Source: Runella limosa DSM 17973
GTDB taxonomy: Bacteria; Bacteroidota; Bacteroidia; Cytophagales; Spirosomataceae
Direction: 5' to 3'
Length of the DNA: 64,000 bases
NCBI RefSeq assembly: GCF_000482465.1
Contig: NZ_KI519433.1
Location: 33,054 to 97,053, forward strand
Under the pieces are notes generated by a model, which saw nothing but the letters and a program-made list of their open reading frames with translations, made no database searches and was not told where the DNA came from. Within the stretch, counting starts at the first letter, position 1. Each line of letters opens with the position of its first letter. Positions 34,486 through 44,999 of the stretch are shown one piece after another. The translations under genes were made by a program, and so were the position numbers.

Positions 34486-36126
34486 ATGGAAAGAAAACTA
34501 AATATCAAATCTAGTACTTCTATTCAAATTGATGTGCTACCTCAAAGTCAAAGGAAGCTGCTACTAATAGTTTCCTTTGTGGAAGGGGCTGTGGTTATGA
34601 TTATAGAGTTACTGGGTGCAAAAATTGTTGCGCCGTTCTATGGGACATCGATGTATGTTTGGGCTTCTGTATTGGGAATAACACTCATTGCGCTTTCTGG
34701 CGGATATTTCGTTGGGGGTAGTGTTTCTAATAAATACAAAGACAAAAGCCCACTGTTTGCCATACTTGCTATGGGGGCAATATTAACAATCATAGCTCCA
34801 CGAATTGCACCAACTATAATGACAGCTACGGCCGATCTTGGGGTGCGTATTGGCTCATTAATTTCGGTTTCAATCTACCTATTACCGCCTATTTTTTGCA
34901 TGGGGATGGTGTCTCCCATCATCATACAGCTTATTAATCAATCGCAGGAAAATGCGGGTCAAACCGCTGGTACTATCTATGCCATTTCTACCGTTGGGGG
35001 CATACTCGCTACGTTTCTTGCGGGCTTTGTACTCATCCCCGAACTAGGTATTCAAACCACTGCCACTTTTACTGGGCTTGTACTAATGGGTTTTTCGGCA
35101 ATCGGTATGTTCAGCCGAAAACAAAAAATGCAAGCTGTTCTCACCTTTGGCCTTTTTGTTTTTTTCGTTCCGTTTGTCTATAGCCAACCTACCGCTGATC
35201 CAGCCATTACGGTACAGTATCAGTCAAGCGGTATCTTGGGCGAGTGGACCGTGGTAGATCACAAAGGTTTTGCCAAAGACGGTCGTCCAGTGAACACAAG
35301 GCAATTGTTGCTCAATGGAATAGACCAAACGTTTACCAATGTGGGTATTGAGCCATTTTCGGTATGGAGGTATCCCCATAAAGTGACGGCTTTAGCAGGA
35401 ATAAAGCCAGCTAAAAGCAAGGCACTGCTATTGGGAATGGGGGGCGGAAGCATTGCCCATAATTTGATTCGACTCGGATTTGAGCTTGATATTGTGGAGT
35501 TGGACGAACGGATTCCGTTTATCGCTGAAAAATGGTTTGGATATAATCCTACCTCTGCTAATCTGGTCATTGATGACGCACGTCATTACATTCGGAATAC
35601 CACCAAAAAATACGATGTAGTCATATTGGATATTGTCAATGGAGAGGTACAGCCCTCCCACATGTTTACAATAGAAGGTCTAAAGGAGTTAAAGGCTGCA
35701 TTGAATAAAGACGCATTGGTGATTGTGAATTTTCAGGGTCAACTGGATACAGATGATTTAGCACTTTCACGTGCGCCGCGTTCCGTCATCAAAACTTTTG
35801 AATCCATTGGGTACAAAATGTTTGCGGTTAAGAATGAAAAAAAATCAATATCTGCTGATTTATTAATCTATGGTACTCCTGGCTCATTGAATATCAAAGA
35901 GGCACTTAGCCAAAATTTAAGATATAACGATATTCTACCCAATGACCATTTTTCAGCGGCAGATTATGTCCCAATAGCAGGGTATGAATTAGGGGACGTA
36001 GAGGTGATGACTGATGATAAACCAAACTTAGAATTATTGAATACTCCAACTGTTTTGAATTGGAGGAAAAATAAAATTGAATATACCGTAAATGGACTCA
36101 TCAAAAAAGGGGTGCCTATTTACTAA
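34486..36126 (+). CDS. Fused MFS / spermidine synthase-like membrane protein
   Basis: About seven membrane segments in residues 25-235 (LIVSFVEGAVVMIIELLGAK begins, with LGITLIALSGGYFVGG and ISTVGGILATFLAGFVLIP) are joined to an aminopropyltransferase-type Rossmann domain with LLLGMGGGSIAHNL near residue 313, DIVELDERIPF, VIDDARHYIR and YDVVILDIVNGEVQ. Where spermidine synthases have an aspartate-rich DSSDP-type loop after YDVI, this protein has DIVNGEVQP, so true spermidine synthesis is uncertain. It sits between two large SprB-repeat genes on the same strand, 46 nt before the next start, suggesting linked expression. Confidence 0.85.
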   Translation: MERKLNIKSSTSIQIDVLPQSQRKLLLIVSFVEGAVVMIIELLGAKIVAPFYGTSMYVWASVLGITLIALSGGYFVGGSVSNKYKDKSPLFAILAMGAILTIIAPRIAPTIMTATADLGVRIGSLISVSIYLLPPIFCMGMVSPIIIQLINQSQENAGQTAGTIYAISTVGGILATFLAGFVLIPELGIQTTATFTGLVLMGFSAIGMFSRKQKMQAVLTFGLFVFFVPFVYSQPTADPAITVQYQSSGILGEWTVVDHKGFAKDGRPVNTRQLLLNGIDQTFTNVGIEPFSVWRYPHKVTALAGIKPAKSKALLLGMGGGSIAHNLIRLGFELDIVELDERIPFIAEKWFGYNPTSANLVIDDARHYIRNTTKKYDVVILDIVNGEVQPSHMFTIEGLKELKAALNKDALVIVNFQGQLDTDDLALSRAPRSVIKTFESIGYKMFAVKNEKKSISADLLIYGTPGSLNIKEALSQNLRYNDILPNDHFSAADYVPIAGYELGDVEVMTDDKPNLELLNTPTVLNWRKNKIEYTVNGLIKKGVPIY

Positions 36127-36172
36127 TCGTCAACCACGTATTTTATGTCTTAATCGAATTAAAATCAATATT

Positions 36173-39100
36173 ATGGAAACAATTTATACAACTAATCAAA
36201 TAATGATAAGATCTGCGAAGATTTATTATTATTTGTCACGAATCACGGTTGTTTTATGCTTGTTTTTGGGTGGTACAGTAATTGTCCAAGCCCAGACTGC
36301 GACCATTACCTCAACCAAAGCAACGCAGGTTTACAAAGGGCAAACTTCCCGAAACTTTGGCTCATGCCAAGGAATCGGCCCGGATAACGCTTCCAATTAC
36401 CAGCAAAATCCCCTCCTTGAGTTTGATTTGTCAACTATCCCAGCTGGGGCAACCATCACCTCGGCCACCCTCCGAATGGTTCACGCACCGAATGGTACTG
36501 GGTGGGATAACGAGTCAGGTTCAGCCTTCACGTCAATCATCAGGAGGGTTACCACTGCTTGGGTAGAAGGTAGTGTCTGTAACACAACTCAGTCAGGGTC
36601 AGCTACGTGGAGTAGCTCCGGAAGCGGTAGTTGGACGGGAGGGAGTTATGCAGGTACCAACTATGGCACCCTAACGGCTGGCGCGTCTGATGCCACGGGT
36701 ACAGTTTATAATATTACCATTACGACGTTAGTTCAGGAGTGGTATAATGGTACCTCTCCGAATCATGGTTTGGGTATAGTACCTTCCAGTCTTGTAGGTG
36801 ACAAGGAAGAATCATGGTACTACATGTACAGCGATGATGCAACTGACCCGAATAACCGTCCGCAGCTTATTGTCAACTATTCGCTGCCACCAGTAGGCGG
36901 AACAGCCAGTAAAACGGATGCCTGTATCGGTACGGCCAACGGTTCAATCACCGTGTCTAACCCCACTGGAGGAAGCGGTACGTACCAATACCGAATCAAC
37001 TCAGGCACTTGGCAGAGTAGTAATGTGTTTAATGGACTTACGGCGGGAACTTATTCAGTGCAGATACGAGACGCGAATAACATAACGAACCAAACAACGC
37101 TCTCCTCCCAAAGCATAGGCAATTTACCCGACTCCGACGGGGATAATATTTCGAACGATTGTGATTTAGACGATGATAACGACGGCATATTGGATACAGT
37201 GGAGGGATCTGGCAACATAGACGGAGATGGCCTGATTAATTCATTGGATAACGATTCTGACGGGGATGGATGCTTCGATGCTATCGAAGGAGGGGCTGCT
37301 CTTACCAGTGTAGATGCCAATGGCCGACTGACTGGAGGAGTTGGTTCAAACGGAGTTCCAACAGCTGCGGGTGGGGGGCAAACCCTTGGAGGCAGTCAGG
37401 TGGCTACGCGGGTTGTGATTGTGACCAACCCGAGTAATCAATCGGTGGCTGCGGCTGCATCGGCCACTTTCAGCATTTCAGCTCGTGGTGATAACGCTAC
37501 CTCGTACAGTAGCGGTACACCCAGCTACGGTACCGCAGGTAACTCCAACGCGGGTCTATTGTACCAATGGTATTTGGGAGATCCTGATGCTGGTGGAACA
37601 GCCCTGGCCAATACGGGTGTCTATAGTGGTGTAACAACGGCTACGCTAACTATATCGAACAGTACGGGGTTATACGGAAATAATTATTATGTGGTGGTTA
37701 CGCATAGTTCCAATGATTGCGTTCGACTCAAACGTTCAGCGGCGCTTACTTTATTCTGTGGTAGTATCACTGCCTCCGTAACATCACAAACCAATATCAA
37801 TTGTTTTGGTGCTTCTACTGGTGCGGTCACGGTTGCAGGTGCAAATGGGCTTGCACCCTACACTTACAAACTGGGAAGCGGCGCTTTTGTGAGTTCTGGT
37901 ACGTTTACCAACCTAACTGCGGGCGCTTACACGATTACTGTTAAGGATAATGGTGGTTGTGAAGAAACAGTTAATGTTACCATTACGCAGCCTTCGGCAG
38001 CTTTGGCCGTTAGCCAATCAACCGTACAGCCACAATGTTTTGCCGCAGGAAGCATCACACCTACCGTCATCGGAGGAACAGCTCCCTATACCTACGATTG
38101 GGCGGACATACCTGGTACTAACAATACCACTAACCGAATGGGTTTAGCCGCTGGTACGTATAATCTGACCGTTACCGATTCTAAAGGCTGTACGGTTGCG
38201 AGCGGCAACATTGTGTTGAATGCTCCTAGCAATTGCGACCCCATTGATATTTGTCGGAGCAGTGTCGCTGAAGTATTCTCGGTTACCCCCGATCCTGCCA
38301 ATATATCCTATACTTGGACGGTTCCTTCTGGGGCAATTATTGTATCAGGACAAGGTACGCCGCAAATTACGGTGAACTGGACTGGTGTTACGCCTGGAAC
38401 TTACCAAGTGTGTGTTGTGGCGGTGAATAATTGTAACGAAAGTGCTCAGACCTGCATTGATGTAGATGTGATTCAGCCAATGGCACAAGCTTCCGTTGTC
38501 TTGCCGATTTGTAAAGACAGAACAATCGGTTTGCTGGCTACTGGTGGCGTTTCTTATGCTTGGACGGGGCCAAACAACTTTACCTCATCCAGCGCTAACC
38601 CTACCATACTCAACGCTAACGCGGCCCTCCACAATGGTACTTACACAGTGGTGGTTACAGATGCTGCGGGTTGCCAGGCTACCGCTACCGTCAACGTTAC
38701 GGTAGAAGATAACCCGGTGCTGACCACGGCGTCGGTCACGAATGCTACTTGTAACCAATCAAACGGAGCCATTAATATCACAGTGACGGGCGGAACACCC
38801 GCTTATGATTACGATTGGAATAACGGAGCCACGACCGAAGACTTAACTAATTTGAGCAGTGGTAGTTATACCCTGACGGTTACGGATTCAAAAGGCTGTT
38901 TTCAGACGACCACCGTTGCCGTCATCAGCACAGACGGTCCAACTGTTACAAGAACAACAACCAACGTGACCTGTAACGGTGCCAGCACGGGAACTATAAA
39001 TGTAACGGTGACGGGCGGCACAGCTCCCTACACCTACTTGTGGTCTGATGGGGCTACTACCGAAGACAGAACGGGATTAGTGGCTGGAACTTACAGTGTG

Positions 39101-42100
39101 ACTGTGACAGATGCCACGGGATGTAAAAGTACGACAACCGCTACCATCACACAGCCGGCAGGTATTGTGCTTGATCATGTTAAAACGGATGTTAATTGCT
39201 TTGGAGGCTTAACGGGAAGTATAGACTTGAGCGTATCGGGTGGTACTTCACCGTACAGTTACGCATGGACGCGTAACTCAATTGCCTTTTCTGGTAATAT
39301 CCAAGACCAATCTTCTATTGGAGCAGGTACTTACCAAGTAACGGTTACTGATGCCAACGGCTGTACCGCAACGCAAACCATTGTAATTACGCAGCCAAGT
39401 GCCGCTTTAAGTGCCACTCGGGTTATTTCCAACGTAAGCTGTCGAAATGGCTCAAATGGGCAAATTGTTTTGACGGTAATTGGTGGTACAGCGCCCTATA
39501 CATACGCTTGGACGGGGCCAAGTGGCTTCATCGCAACCACAAAAGATATTATTAATCGCCCAGCTGGTACGTACAATGTGACCATTACGGATGCAAAGGG
39601 ATGTACCTTCCCGCTGGTAAATATGCAGATTACACAACCTGCCTCTTTGATTTCTGTAACTCCAGTTAACATAACCAACGTGTTGTGTTTTGGAGACGGA
39701 AATGGAAGTATAGATATTAACGCTTCTGGCGGTACGCCGCCTTATACGTATGGGTGGAACACTGGTGCCACTACTCAAGACATTAGTGGGCTGAATCCTG
39801 GGGATTACAATGTAGTGGTGACGGATGCCAGTGGCTGTTCGGTTACTTCAAACATATTTACAATTTCTGGCCCAACTGCCCCAATATCTGCTACCATAAC
39901 GCCTACTGATGCCGATTGTTTCGGTGCATCCACCGGCCAGATTTCTCTTATAAGCGGTGGTGGTACCCCTACTTATACCTATCTGTGGAGTAACGGTTCG
40001 ACCGGACAAAACCTGTCTAATGTGCCGGCAGGAGATTATTCGGTGACAGTGACCGATGCAAACGCATGTAAGGAAGTGTTCCAAACCTCGGTTGGACAAC
40101 CCATCCAAATTATCATAACGGGGGCAATCACCAATGCCCTTTGTTCTGGCAGTGCAACGGGCGCTATCACAGTATCAGTAACGGGGGGCTCTGCTCCTTA
40201 CACTTATAAGTGGATAGATGGGCCTACTTCACAAAATCGCATCAATTTAATAGCGGGTAATTATACCTTAGAAGTGACCGATAATACAGGATGTAAAGTT
40301 TCTAAAACCTTTACTGTCAACAATACTTCCAGTCTTTCTATTTCGTCAATCACTACGCCAATCAGCTGTTTTGGTAACAACAACGGTCGGGTAAACCTCA
40401 TCGTTACTGGTGGCGTATCACCCGTTACGTTTAGCTGGTCAAATGGTGCTACTACCGAAGATATTTCGGGTTTGTCAGCAGGGACTTATTCAGTGACTGT
40501 TTCGGATGCGATTGGTTGTGTCAAAACATTGACGGCAAGCGCCGTTACTCAACCTACGCTTTTAACTGCCTCTGCTGCACAAACAAAAAGCGTAAGCTGT
40601 AAAGGGGGAAGCGATGGTGAAGCGACCGTTACAGGTAGTGGCGGAACGGCTCCTTATACCTACAATTGGTCTAATGGAGCGATGACAGCGACCGCAACGG
40701 GATTACAGGCAGGCACATACAACGTATTCGTTACAGATGCCAATGGATGTACGGCTACTGCCTCTGTCGTTATCACTGAACCGACTACCGAAATAGAACT
40801 GTTTGTCAACGTTACAAATAACTCTTCGTGCAGTGTCAACAAAGGTGCAATTGATTTGATTATTCAAAACGGCGTTGCTCCATTCACCTACGTATGGACT
40901 GGGCCAACCGCTATCGGGAATGTTCAAGATCCATTCAACTTACTATCAGGTGCTTATACTGTCACCGTAACTGATGCTTTGGGTTGTAGCCGTAGCATAT
41001 CCGCTACCGTGGGTAGTGCTCCTGCGCTTTCCGTTAGCGTAACAGTTGAAAATCAAAGTTGCCAAGCAATTGATGGTAAAGCATTTTCAGTAGTAACAGG
41101 TGGAGTGGGGCCATTCACGTACTCATGGTCTTCTGGGGGTATTACCACTAAAGATTTAACGGGTTTACCAGCAGGCACTTACACAGTGACTGTAACCGAT
41201 GCCAATAATTGTACAGCTACTGCCTCTGGTACGTTGATTGCCCCGAATTGTCAGCCGCCAGTAGCAGTTGATGACCCCTACACGACTCCTTTCAATACGC
41301 CTTTCAATGGAACGGTCGCTACCAATGATTCCGACCCTGACAATGCGTTGTCTGAGTTATTATTTGATCCTTTGGATTCTCCGTTATTAAGCCAAGGAAT
41401 CATAGTATGGGATACGACAAACAATGGTTCATTTACCTTTACCCCAGCATTAAACTTTGTGGGAGTTATTACTATTCCTTACAAAGTGTGTGATCCAACG
41501 GGTTTGTGTGATGACGCAAATTTAATCATCACCGTAAGTGCCCGTCCTCCAGTTGCCACCGATGATTTCAACAATACGCCAATCAACACCCCTGTATCTG
41601 GCAATGTGTTGACCAATGACGATGACCCACAAGGTTTACCATTGACTGTCAACACAACGATACCGACAATCTGTCCGCCGAAACACGGAACAGTGGTGAT
41701 GCAGGCCAATGGTAACTACACCTACACGCCAACCAACAACTTCGTAGGTACAGACAACTTCTGCTACATAGTGTGCAGCAGCATAGGTTTGTGTGATACG
41801 GCAACAGTGACCATTGACATCTTACCATTGGTGACTAAAAACAGTGTGGTAGCCAACGACGATGCTACACAAACGCAAGTAGGCGTACCTGTGAAAGTAC
41901 GGGTGTTGGCCAATGACTTTGACCCGCAAGGCGACAAGTTTGCTTCGGTGACTAGAATCACTAACCCGACCAACGGTACGGTGGTTTATAACCCATCCGA
42001 CAGTAGTTTTACTTACACGCCAACGGGTTTGTTTGTGGGTAAAAATAGCTTCAAGTATGTGTTGTGCGATGTGAGAGGCGCTTGTGATACGGCGACAGTA

Positions 42101-44959
42101 ACGGTAGATGTGTTGCCAACAATTCCAGGCAACGATCCACCAGTAGCGGTGGACGATGCTAACGTTACACGGGTCAATGTACCAGTGAGTGGCACGGTAG
42201 CGACAAACGACAGTGACCCTAACAACGACCCGCTGGTGTTCACCAAACTGACCAATCCAGCGAATGGTACAGTGGTGTTCAATCCTAACGGTACTTACAC
42301 TTATACGCCAAATAACAACTACGCAGGCCCTGACCGATTCATTTACAAGGTCTGCGACAACGGAACGCCGAATCTGTGCGATACCGCCACGGTTTATATC
42401 ACGGTATTGGTATCACCACCAATCGCGACTGATGACATTAACAATACGCCAATCAACACCCCTGTAACGGGCAACGTGTTGACCAACGACGATGACCCGC
42501 AAGGATTGCCATTGACGGTCAACACGTCGATACCGACAATCTGCCCGCCGAAACATGGTACAGTGGTGATGCAGGCCAACGGCAATTATACATACACACC
42601 GACCAACAACTTCGTAGGCACAGACAACTTCTGCTACGTGGTTTGCAACAGTGCAGGTTTGTGTGATACGGCAACAGTGACCATTGACATTTTACCATTG
42701 GTGACCAAAAACAGTGTGGTGGCAAACGAAGACGTGAGTCAAACGCAAGTAGGCGTACCTGTGAAAGTACGGGTGTTGGCCAATGACTTTGACCCGCAAG
42801 GCGACAAGTTTGCTTCGGTGACTAGAATCACTAATCCGACCAACGGAACGGTGGTTTATAACCCAGCTGACAGTAGTTTTACTTACACGCCAACAGGTTT
42901 ATTTGTGGGTAAAAACAGCTTCAAGTATGTACTGTGCGACGTGAGAGGCGCTTGTGATACGGCGACAGTAACGGTAGATGTGTTGCCAACAATTCCAGGC
43001 AACGATCCACCAGTAGCGGTGGACGATGCTAACGTTACACGGGTCAATGTGCCAGTGAGTGGCACCGTAGCGACGAACGACAGCGATCCTAACAACGACC
43101 CGCTGGTGTTCACCAAACTGACCAATCCAGCAAACGGTACGGTGGTATTCAATCCCAACGGAACTTACACTTATACGCCAAATAACAACTACGCAGGTCC
43201 TGACCGATTCATTTACAAGGTCTGCGACAACGGAACGCCGAATCTGTGCGATACTGCCACGGTTTATATCACGGTATTGGTATCACCACCAATCGCGACT
43301 GATGATATTAACAATACGCCAATCAACACTCCTGTAACGGGCAACGTGTTGACCAATGACGATGACCCGCAAGGATTACCACTGACGGTCAACACGTCGA
43401 TACCGACAATCTGCCCGCCGAAACACGGTACAGTGGTGATGCAAGCAAACGGTAATTATACTTATACACCAACAAACAACTTCGTAGGCACAGACAATTT
43501 CTGTTACGTGGTTTGCAACAGTGCAGGTTTGTGTGATACGGCAACAGTGACCATTGACATCTTACCAATCATCACCATCAACAGTGTGGTGGCCAACGAC
43601 GACGCGAGTCAAACGCAAGTAGGCGTTCCTGTGAAAGTACGGGTGTTGGCCAATGACTTTGACCCGCAAGGCGACAAGTTTGCTTCGGTGACTAGAATCA
43701 CTAATCCGGCCAACGGAACGGTGGTTTATAACCCAGCTGACAGTAGTTTTACTTACACGCCAACGGGCTTGTTTGTGGGTAAAGACCGCTTCAAGTATGT
43801 GTTGTGCGACGTGAAAGGCGCTTGTGATACGGCGACAGTAACGGTAGATGTGTTGCCAACAATTCCAGGCAACGACCCACCAGTAGCGGTGGACGATGCC
43901 AACGTTACCCAAGTCAATGTACCAGTGAGTGGCACCGTAGCGACAAACGACAGCGATCCTAACAACGACCCGCTTGTGTTCACCAAACTGACCAATCCTG
44001 CGAATGGTACAGTTGTGTTCAATCCTAACGGTACTTATACTTACACGCCAAATCCTAACTACGTAGGCCCCGACCGATTCATTTACAAGGTTTGCGACAA
44101 CGGAACGCCGAATCTGTGTGATACTGCCACGGTTTATATCACGATTTTGCAAGTCACGAAGGTGGCACTCTTGCCAAAAGTGTATTTACAAGGTTCGTTG
44201 TTTGGGGTATTCTCGGGTAATTTGATGCGCGATGATTTGCGGGTGAAAAACTTGATTCCAAGAAAATCACCTTACCTAGCTTGGAATCCGATTACGCCTG
44301 CCGATACCATTACCTCAAACACAGTGTTGACAGTTACTGGACAAAATGCCATTGTAGATTGGGTATTTGTAGAACTTCGAAGTGCAACAGATTCTACTAA
44401 GGTTATCGACAGCCGTTCGGCGCTTGTACAACGAGACGGAGATATTGTAGATGTAGATGGTACCTCCGCTATTGTTTTCACCAGTGCAATTCCAGCAAAC
44501 TACTTTGTGGTTGTCAAACACCGTAATCACTTGGGTGTCATGACCAAGAATGCACTTCCATTAACACACATTAGTACGGTTGTCGATTTCAGATTAGTAG
44601 CAACACCAACCTATGTTTTCGCTAATTCCCCCATTCATCAGTCGCAGGTGAATGTGGTACAAGGGAAAGCACTTTGGGCAGGTAATGCACTGTATGACGG
44701 TCAAGTGATTTACCAAGGTACTGCCAACGACGTGAATGTTGTCTATCAGCAAGTTATTGGAGCAGCAGCCAACGTGATTGGGTTACCTTTCTTCATTTTG
44801 GCAGGCTACCATACTGGTGATATCAACATGGACGGGGAGGTGATTTTCCAAGGAACAACCAATGACATAGAGTACATCTATCAGAACGTTGTCAATAATC
44901 ACGGTGGTAACTCGCTTAAACAGAGCTTCTTCATTATTCAGGAACAGTTGCCTAAGTAA
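36173..44959 (+). CDS. Giant surface adhesin with SprB and Ig-like repeats, 2928 aa
   Basis: In order: signal peptide to about residue 40 (ITVVLCLFLGGTVIVQAQ); DNRLRE domain (about 40-236, LLEFDLSTIPAGATITSATL); a short SprB-like repeat; a thrombospondin-type-3 calcium region (about 318-373, DSDGDNISNDCDLDDDNDG); about 14 SprB repeats to residue 1694, broken by an Ig-like insert; one Big_9-like domain; three 290-aa tandem units of three Ig/cadherin-like domains (1793-2662); and a 266-aa C-terminal domain shared with the next gene, ending in two dockerin-like DxNxDG motifs (GDINMDGEVIFQGTTND) and QEQLPK. ATG 36173 is preferred to the in-frame 36092 start that overlaps the upstream gene. Likely displayed at the surface by type IX secretion. 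Confidence 0.9.
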   Translation: METIYTTNQIMIRSAKIYYYLSRITVVLCLFLGGTVIVQAQTATITSTKATQVYKGQTSRNFGSCQGIGPDNASNYQQNPLLEFDLSTIPAGATITSATLRMVHAPNGTGWDNESGSAFTSIIRRVTTAWVEGSVCNTTQSGSATWSSSGSGSWTGGSYAGTNYGTLTAGASDATGTVYNITITTLVQEWYNGTSPNHGLGIVPSSLVGDKEESWYYMYSDDATDPNNRPQLIVNYSLPPVGGTASKTDACIGTANGSITVSNPTGGSGTYQYRINSGTWQSSNVFNGLTAGTYSVQIRDANNITNQTTLSSQSIGNLPDSDGDNISNDCDLDDDNDGILDTVEGSGNIDGDGLINSLDNDSDGDGCFDAIEGGAALTSVDANGRLTGGVGSNGVPTAAGGGQTLGGSQVATRVVIVTNPSNQSVAAAASATFSISARGDNATSYSSGTPSYGTAGNSNAGLLYQWYLGDPDAGGTALANTGVYSGVTTATLTISNSTGLYGNNYYVVVTHSSNDCVRLKRSAALTLFCGSITASVTSQTNINCFGASTGAVTVAGANGLAPYTYKLGSGAFVSSGTFTNLTAGAYTITVKDNGGCEETVNVTITQPSAALAVSQSTVQPQCFAAGSITPTVIGGTAPYTYDWADIPGTNNTTNRMGLAAGTYNLTVTDSKGCTVASGNIVLNAPSNCDPIDICRSSVAEVFSVTPDPANISYTWTVPSGAIIVSGQGTPQITVNWTGVTPGTYQVCVVAVNNCNESAQTCIDVDVIQPMAQASVVLPICKDRTIGLLATGGVSYAWTGPNNFTSSSANPTILNANAALHNGTYTVVVTDAAGCQATATVNVTVEDNPVLTTASVTNATCNQSNGAINITVTGGTPAYDYDWNNGATTEDLTNLSSGSYTLTVTDSKGCFQTTTVAVISTDGPTVTRTTTNVTCNGASTGTINVTVTGGTAPYTYLWSDGATTEDRTGLVAGTYSVTVTDATGCKSTTTATITQPAGIVLDHVKTDVNCFGGLTGSIDLSVSGGTSPYSYAWTRNSIAFSGNIQDQSSIGAGTYQVTVTDANGCTATQTIVITQPSAALSATRVISNVSCRNGSNGQIVLTVIGGTAPYTYAWTGPSGFIATTKDIINRPAGTYNVTITDAKGCTFPLVNMQITQPASLISVTPVNITNVLCFGDGNGSIDINASGGTPPYTYGWNTGATTQDISGLNPGDYNVVVTDASGCSVTSNIFTISGPTAPISATITPTDADCFGASTGQISLISGGGTPTYTYLWSNGSTGQNLSNVPAGDYSVTVTDANACKEVFQTSVGQPIQIIITGAITNALCSGSATGAITVSVTGGSAPYTYKWIDGPTSQNRINLIAGNYTLEVTDNTGCKVSKTFTVNNTSSLSISSITTPISCFGNNNGRVNLIVTGGVSPVTFSWSNGATTEDISGLSAGTYSVTVSDAIGCVKTLTASAVTQPTLLTASAAQTKSVSCKGGSDGEATVTGSGGTAPYTYNWSNGAMTATATGLQAGTYNVFVTDANGCTATASVVITEPTTEIELFVNVTNNSSCSVNKGAIDLIIQNGVAPFTYVWTGPTAIGNVQDPFNLLSGAYTVTVTDALGCSRSISATVGSAPALSVSVTVENQSCQAIDGKAFSVVTGGVGPFTYSWSSGGITTKDLTGLPAGTYTVTVTDANNCTATASGTLIAPNCQPPVAVDDPYTTPFNTPFNGTVATNDSDPDNALSELLFDPLDSPLLSQGIIVWDTTNNGSFTFTPALNFVGVITIPYKVCDPTGLCDDANLIITVSARPPVATDDFNNTPINTPVSGNVLTNDDDPQGLPLTVNTTIPTICPPKHGTVVMQANGNYTYTPTNNFVGTDNFCYIVCSSIGLCDTATVTIDILPLVTKNSVVANDDATQTQVGVPVKVRVLANDFDPQGDKFASVTRITNPTNGTVVYNPSDSSFTYTPTGLFVGKNSFKYVLCDVRGACDTATVTVDVLPTIPGNDPPVAVDDANVTRVNVPVSGTVATNDSDPNNDPLVFTKLTNPANGTVVFNPNGTYTYTPNNNYAGPDRFIYKVCDNGTPNLCDTATVYITVLVSPPIATDDINNTPINTPVTGNVLTNDDDPQGLPLTVNTSIPTICPPKHGTVVMQANGNYTYTPTNNFVGTDNFCYVVCNSAGLCDTATVTIDILPLVTKNSVVANEDVSQTQVGVPVKVRVLANDFDPQGDKFASVTRITNPTNGTVVYNPADSSFTYTPTGLFVGKNSFKYVLCDVRGACDTATVTVDVLPTIPGNDPPVAVDDANVTRVNVPVSGTVATNDSDPNNDPLVFTKLTNPANGTVVFNPNGTYTYTPNNNYAGPDRFIYKVCDNGTPNLCDTATVYITVLVSPPIATDDINNTPINTPVTGNVLTNDDDPQGLPLTVNTSIPTICPPKHGTVVMQANGNYTYTPTNNFVGTDNFCYVVCNSAGLCDTATVTIDILPIITINSVVANDDASQTQVGVPVKVRVLANDFDPQGDKFASVTRITNPANGTVVYNPADSSFTYTPTGLFVGKDRFKYVLCDVKGACDTATVTVDVLPTIPGNDPPVAVDDANVTQVNVPVSGTVATNDSDPNNDPLVFTKLTNPANGTVVFNPNGTYTYTPNPNYVGPDRFIYKVCDNGTPNLCDTATVYITILQVTKVALLPKVYLQGSLFGVFSGNLMRDDLRVKNLIPRKSPYLAWNPITPADTITSNTVLTVTGQNAIVDWVFVELRSATDSTKVIDSRSALVQRDGDIVDVDGTSAIVFTSAIPANYFVVVKHRNHLGVMTKNALPLTHISTVVDFRLVATPTYVFANSPIHQSQVNVVQGKALWAGNALYDGQVIYQGTANDVNVVYQQVIGAAANVIGLPFFILAGYHTGDINMDGEVIFQGTTNDIEYIYQNVVNNHGGNSLKQSFFIIQEQLPK
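41551..44160 (+). repeat. In-frame tandem repeat, three units of 870 bp
   Basis: Units begin at 41551, 42421 and 43291 and each is exactly 870 bp (290 codons). Units 2 and 3 are nearly identical over long stretches; unit 1 is slightly diverged. Each encodes three Ig/cadherin-like domains beginning near ATDDxNNTPINTPV, VANDD/E-QTQVGVPVKV and PPVAVDDANVT-VNVPV. Confidence 0.93.
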
Positions 44960-44999
44960 ATACAAAACCTAAAAAGTAACTACTTAATAGTCTTACCCC

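Noticed and set aside
36092-36172. Earlier in-frame start for the giant adhesin
   Set aside because: It overlaps the end of the upstream gene and puts the signal peptide too far inside. ATG 36173 is better.
41479-44022. Recurring minus-strand ORFs across the adhesin repeats
   Set aside because: They repeat with the 870-bp period because the coding strand does; no independent signals.
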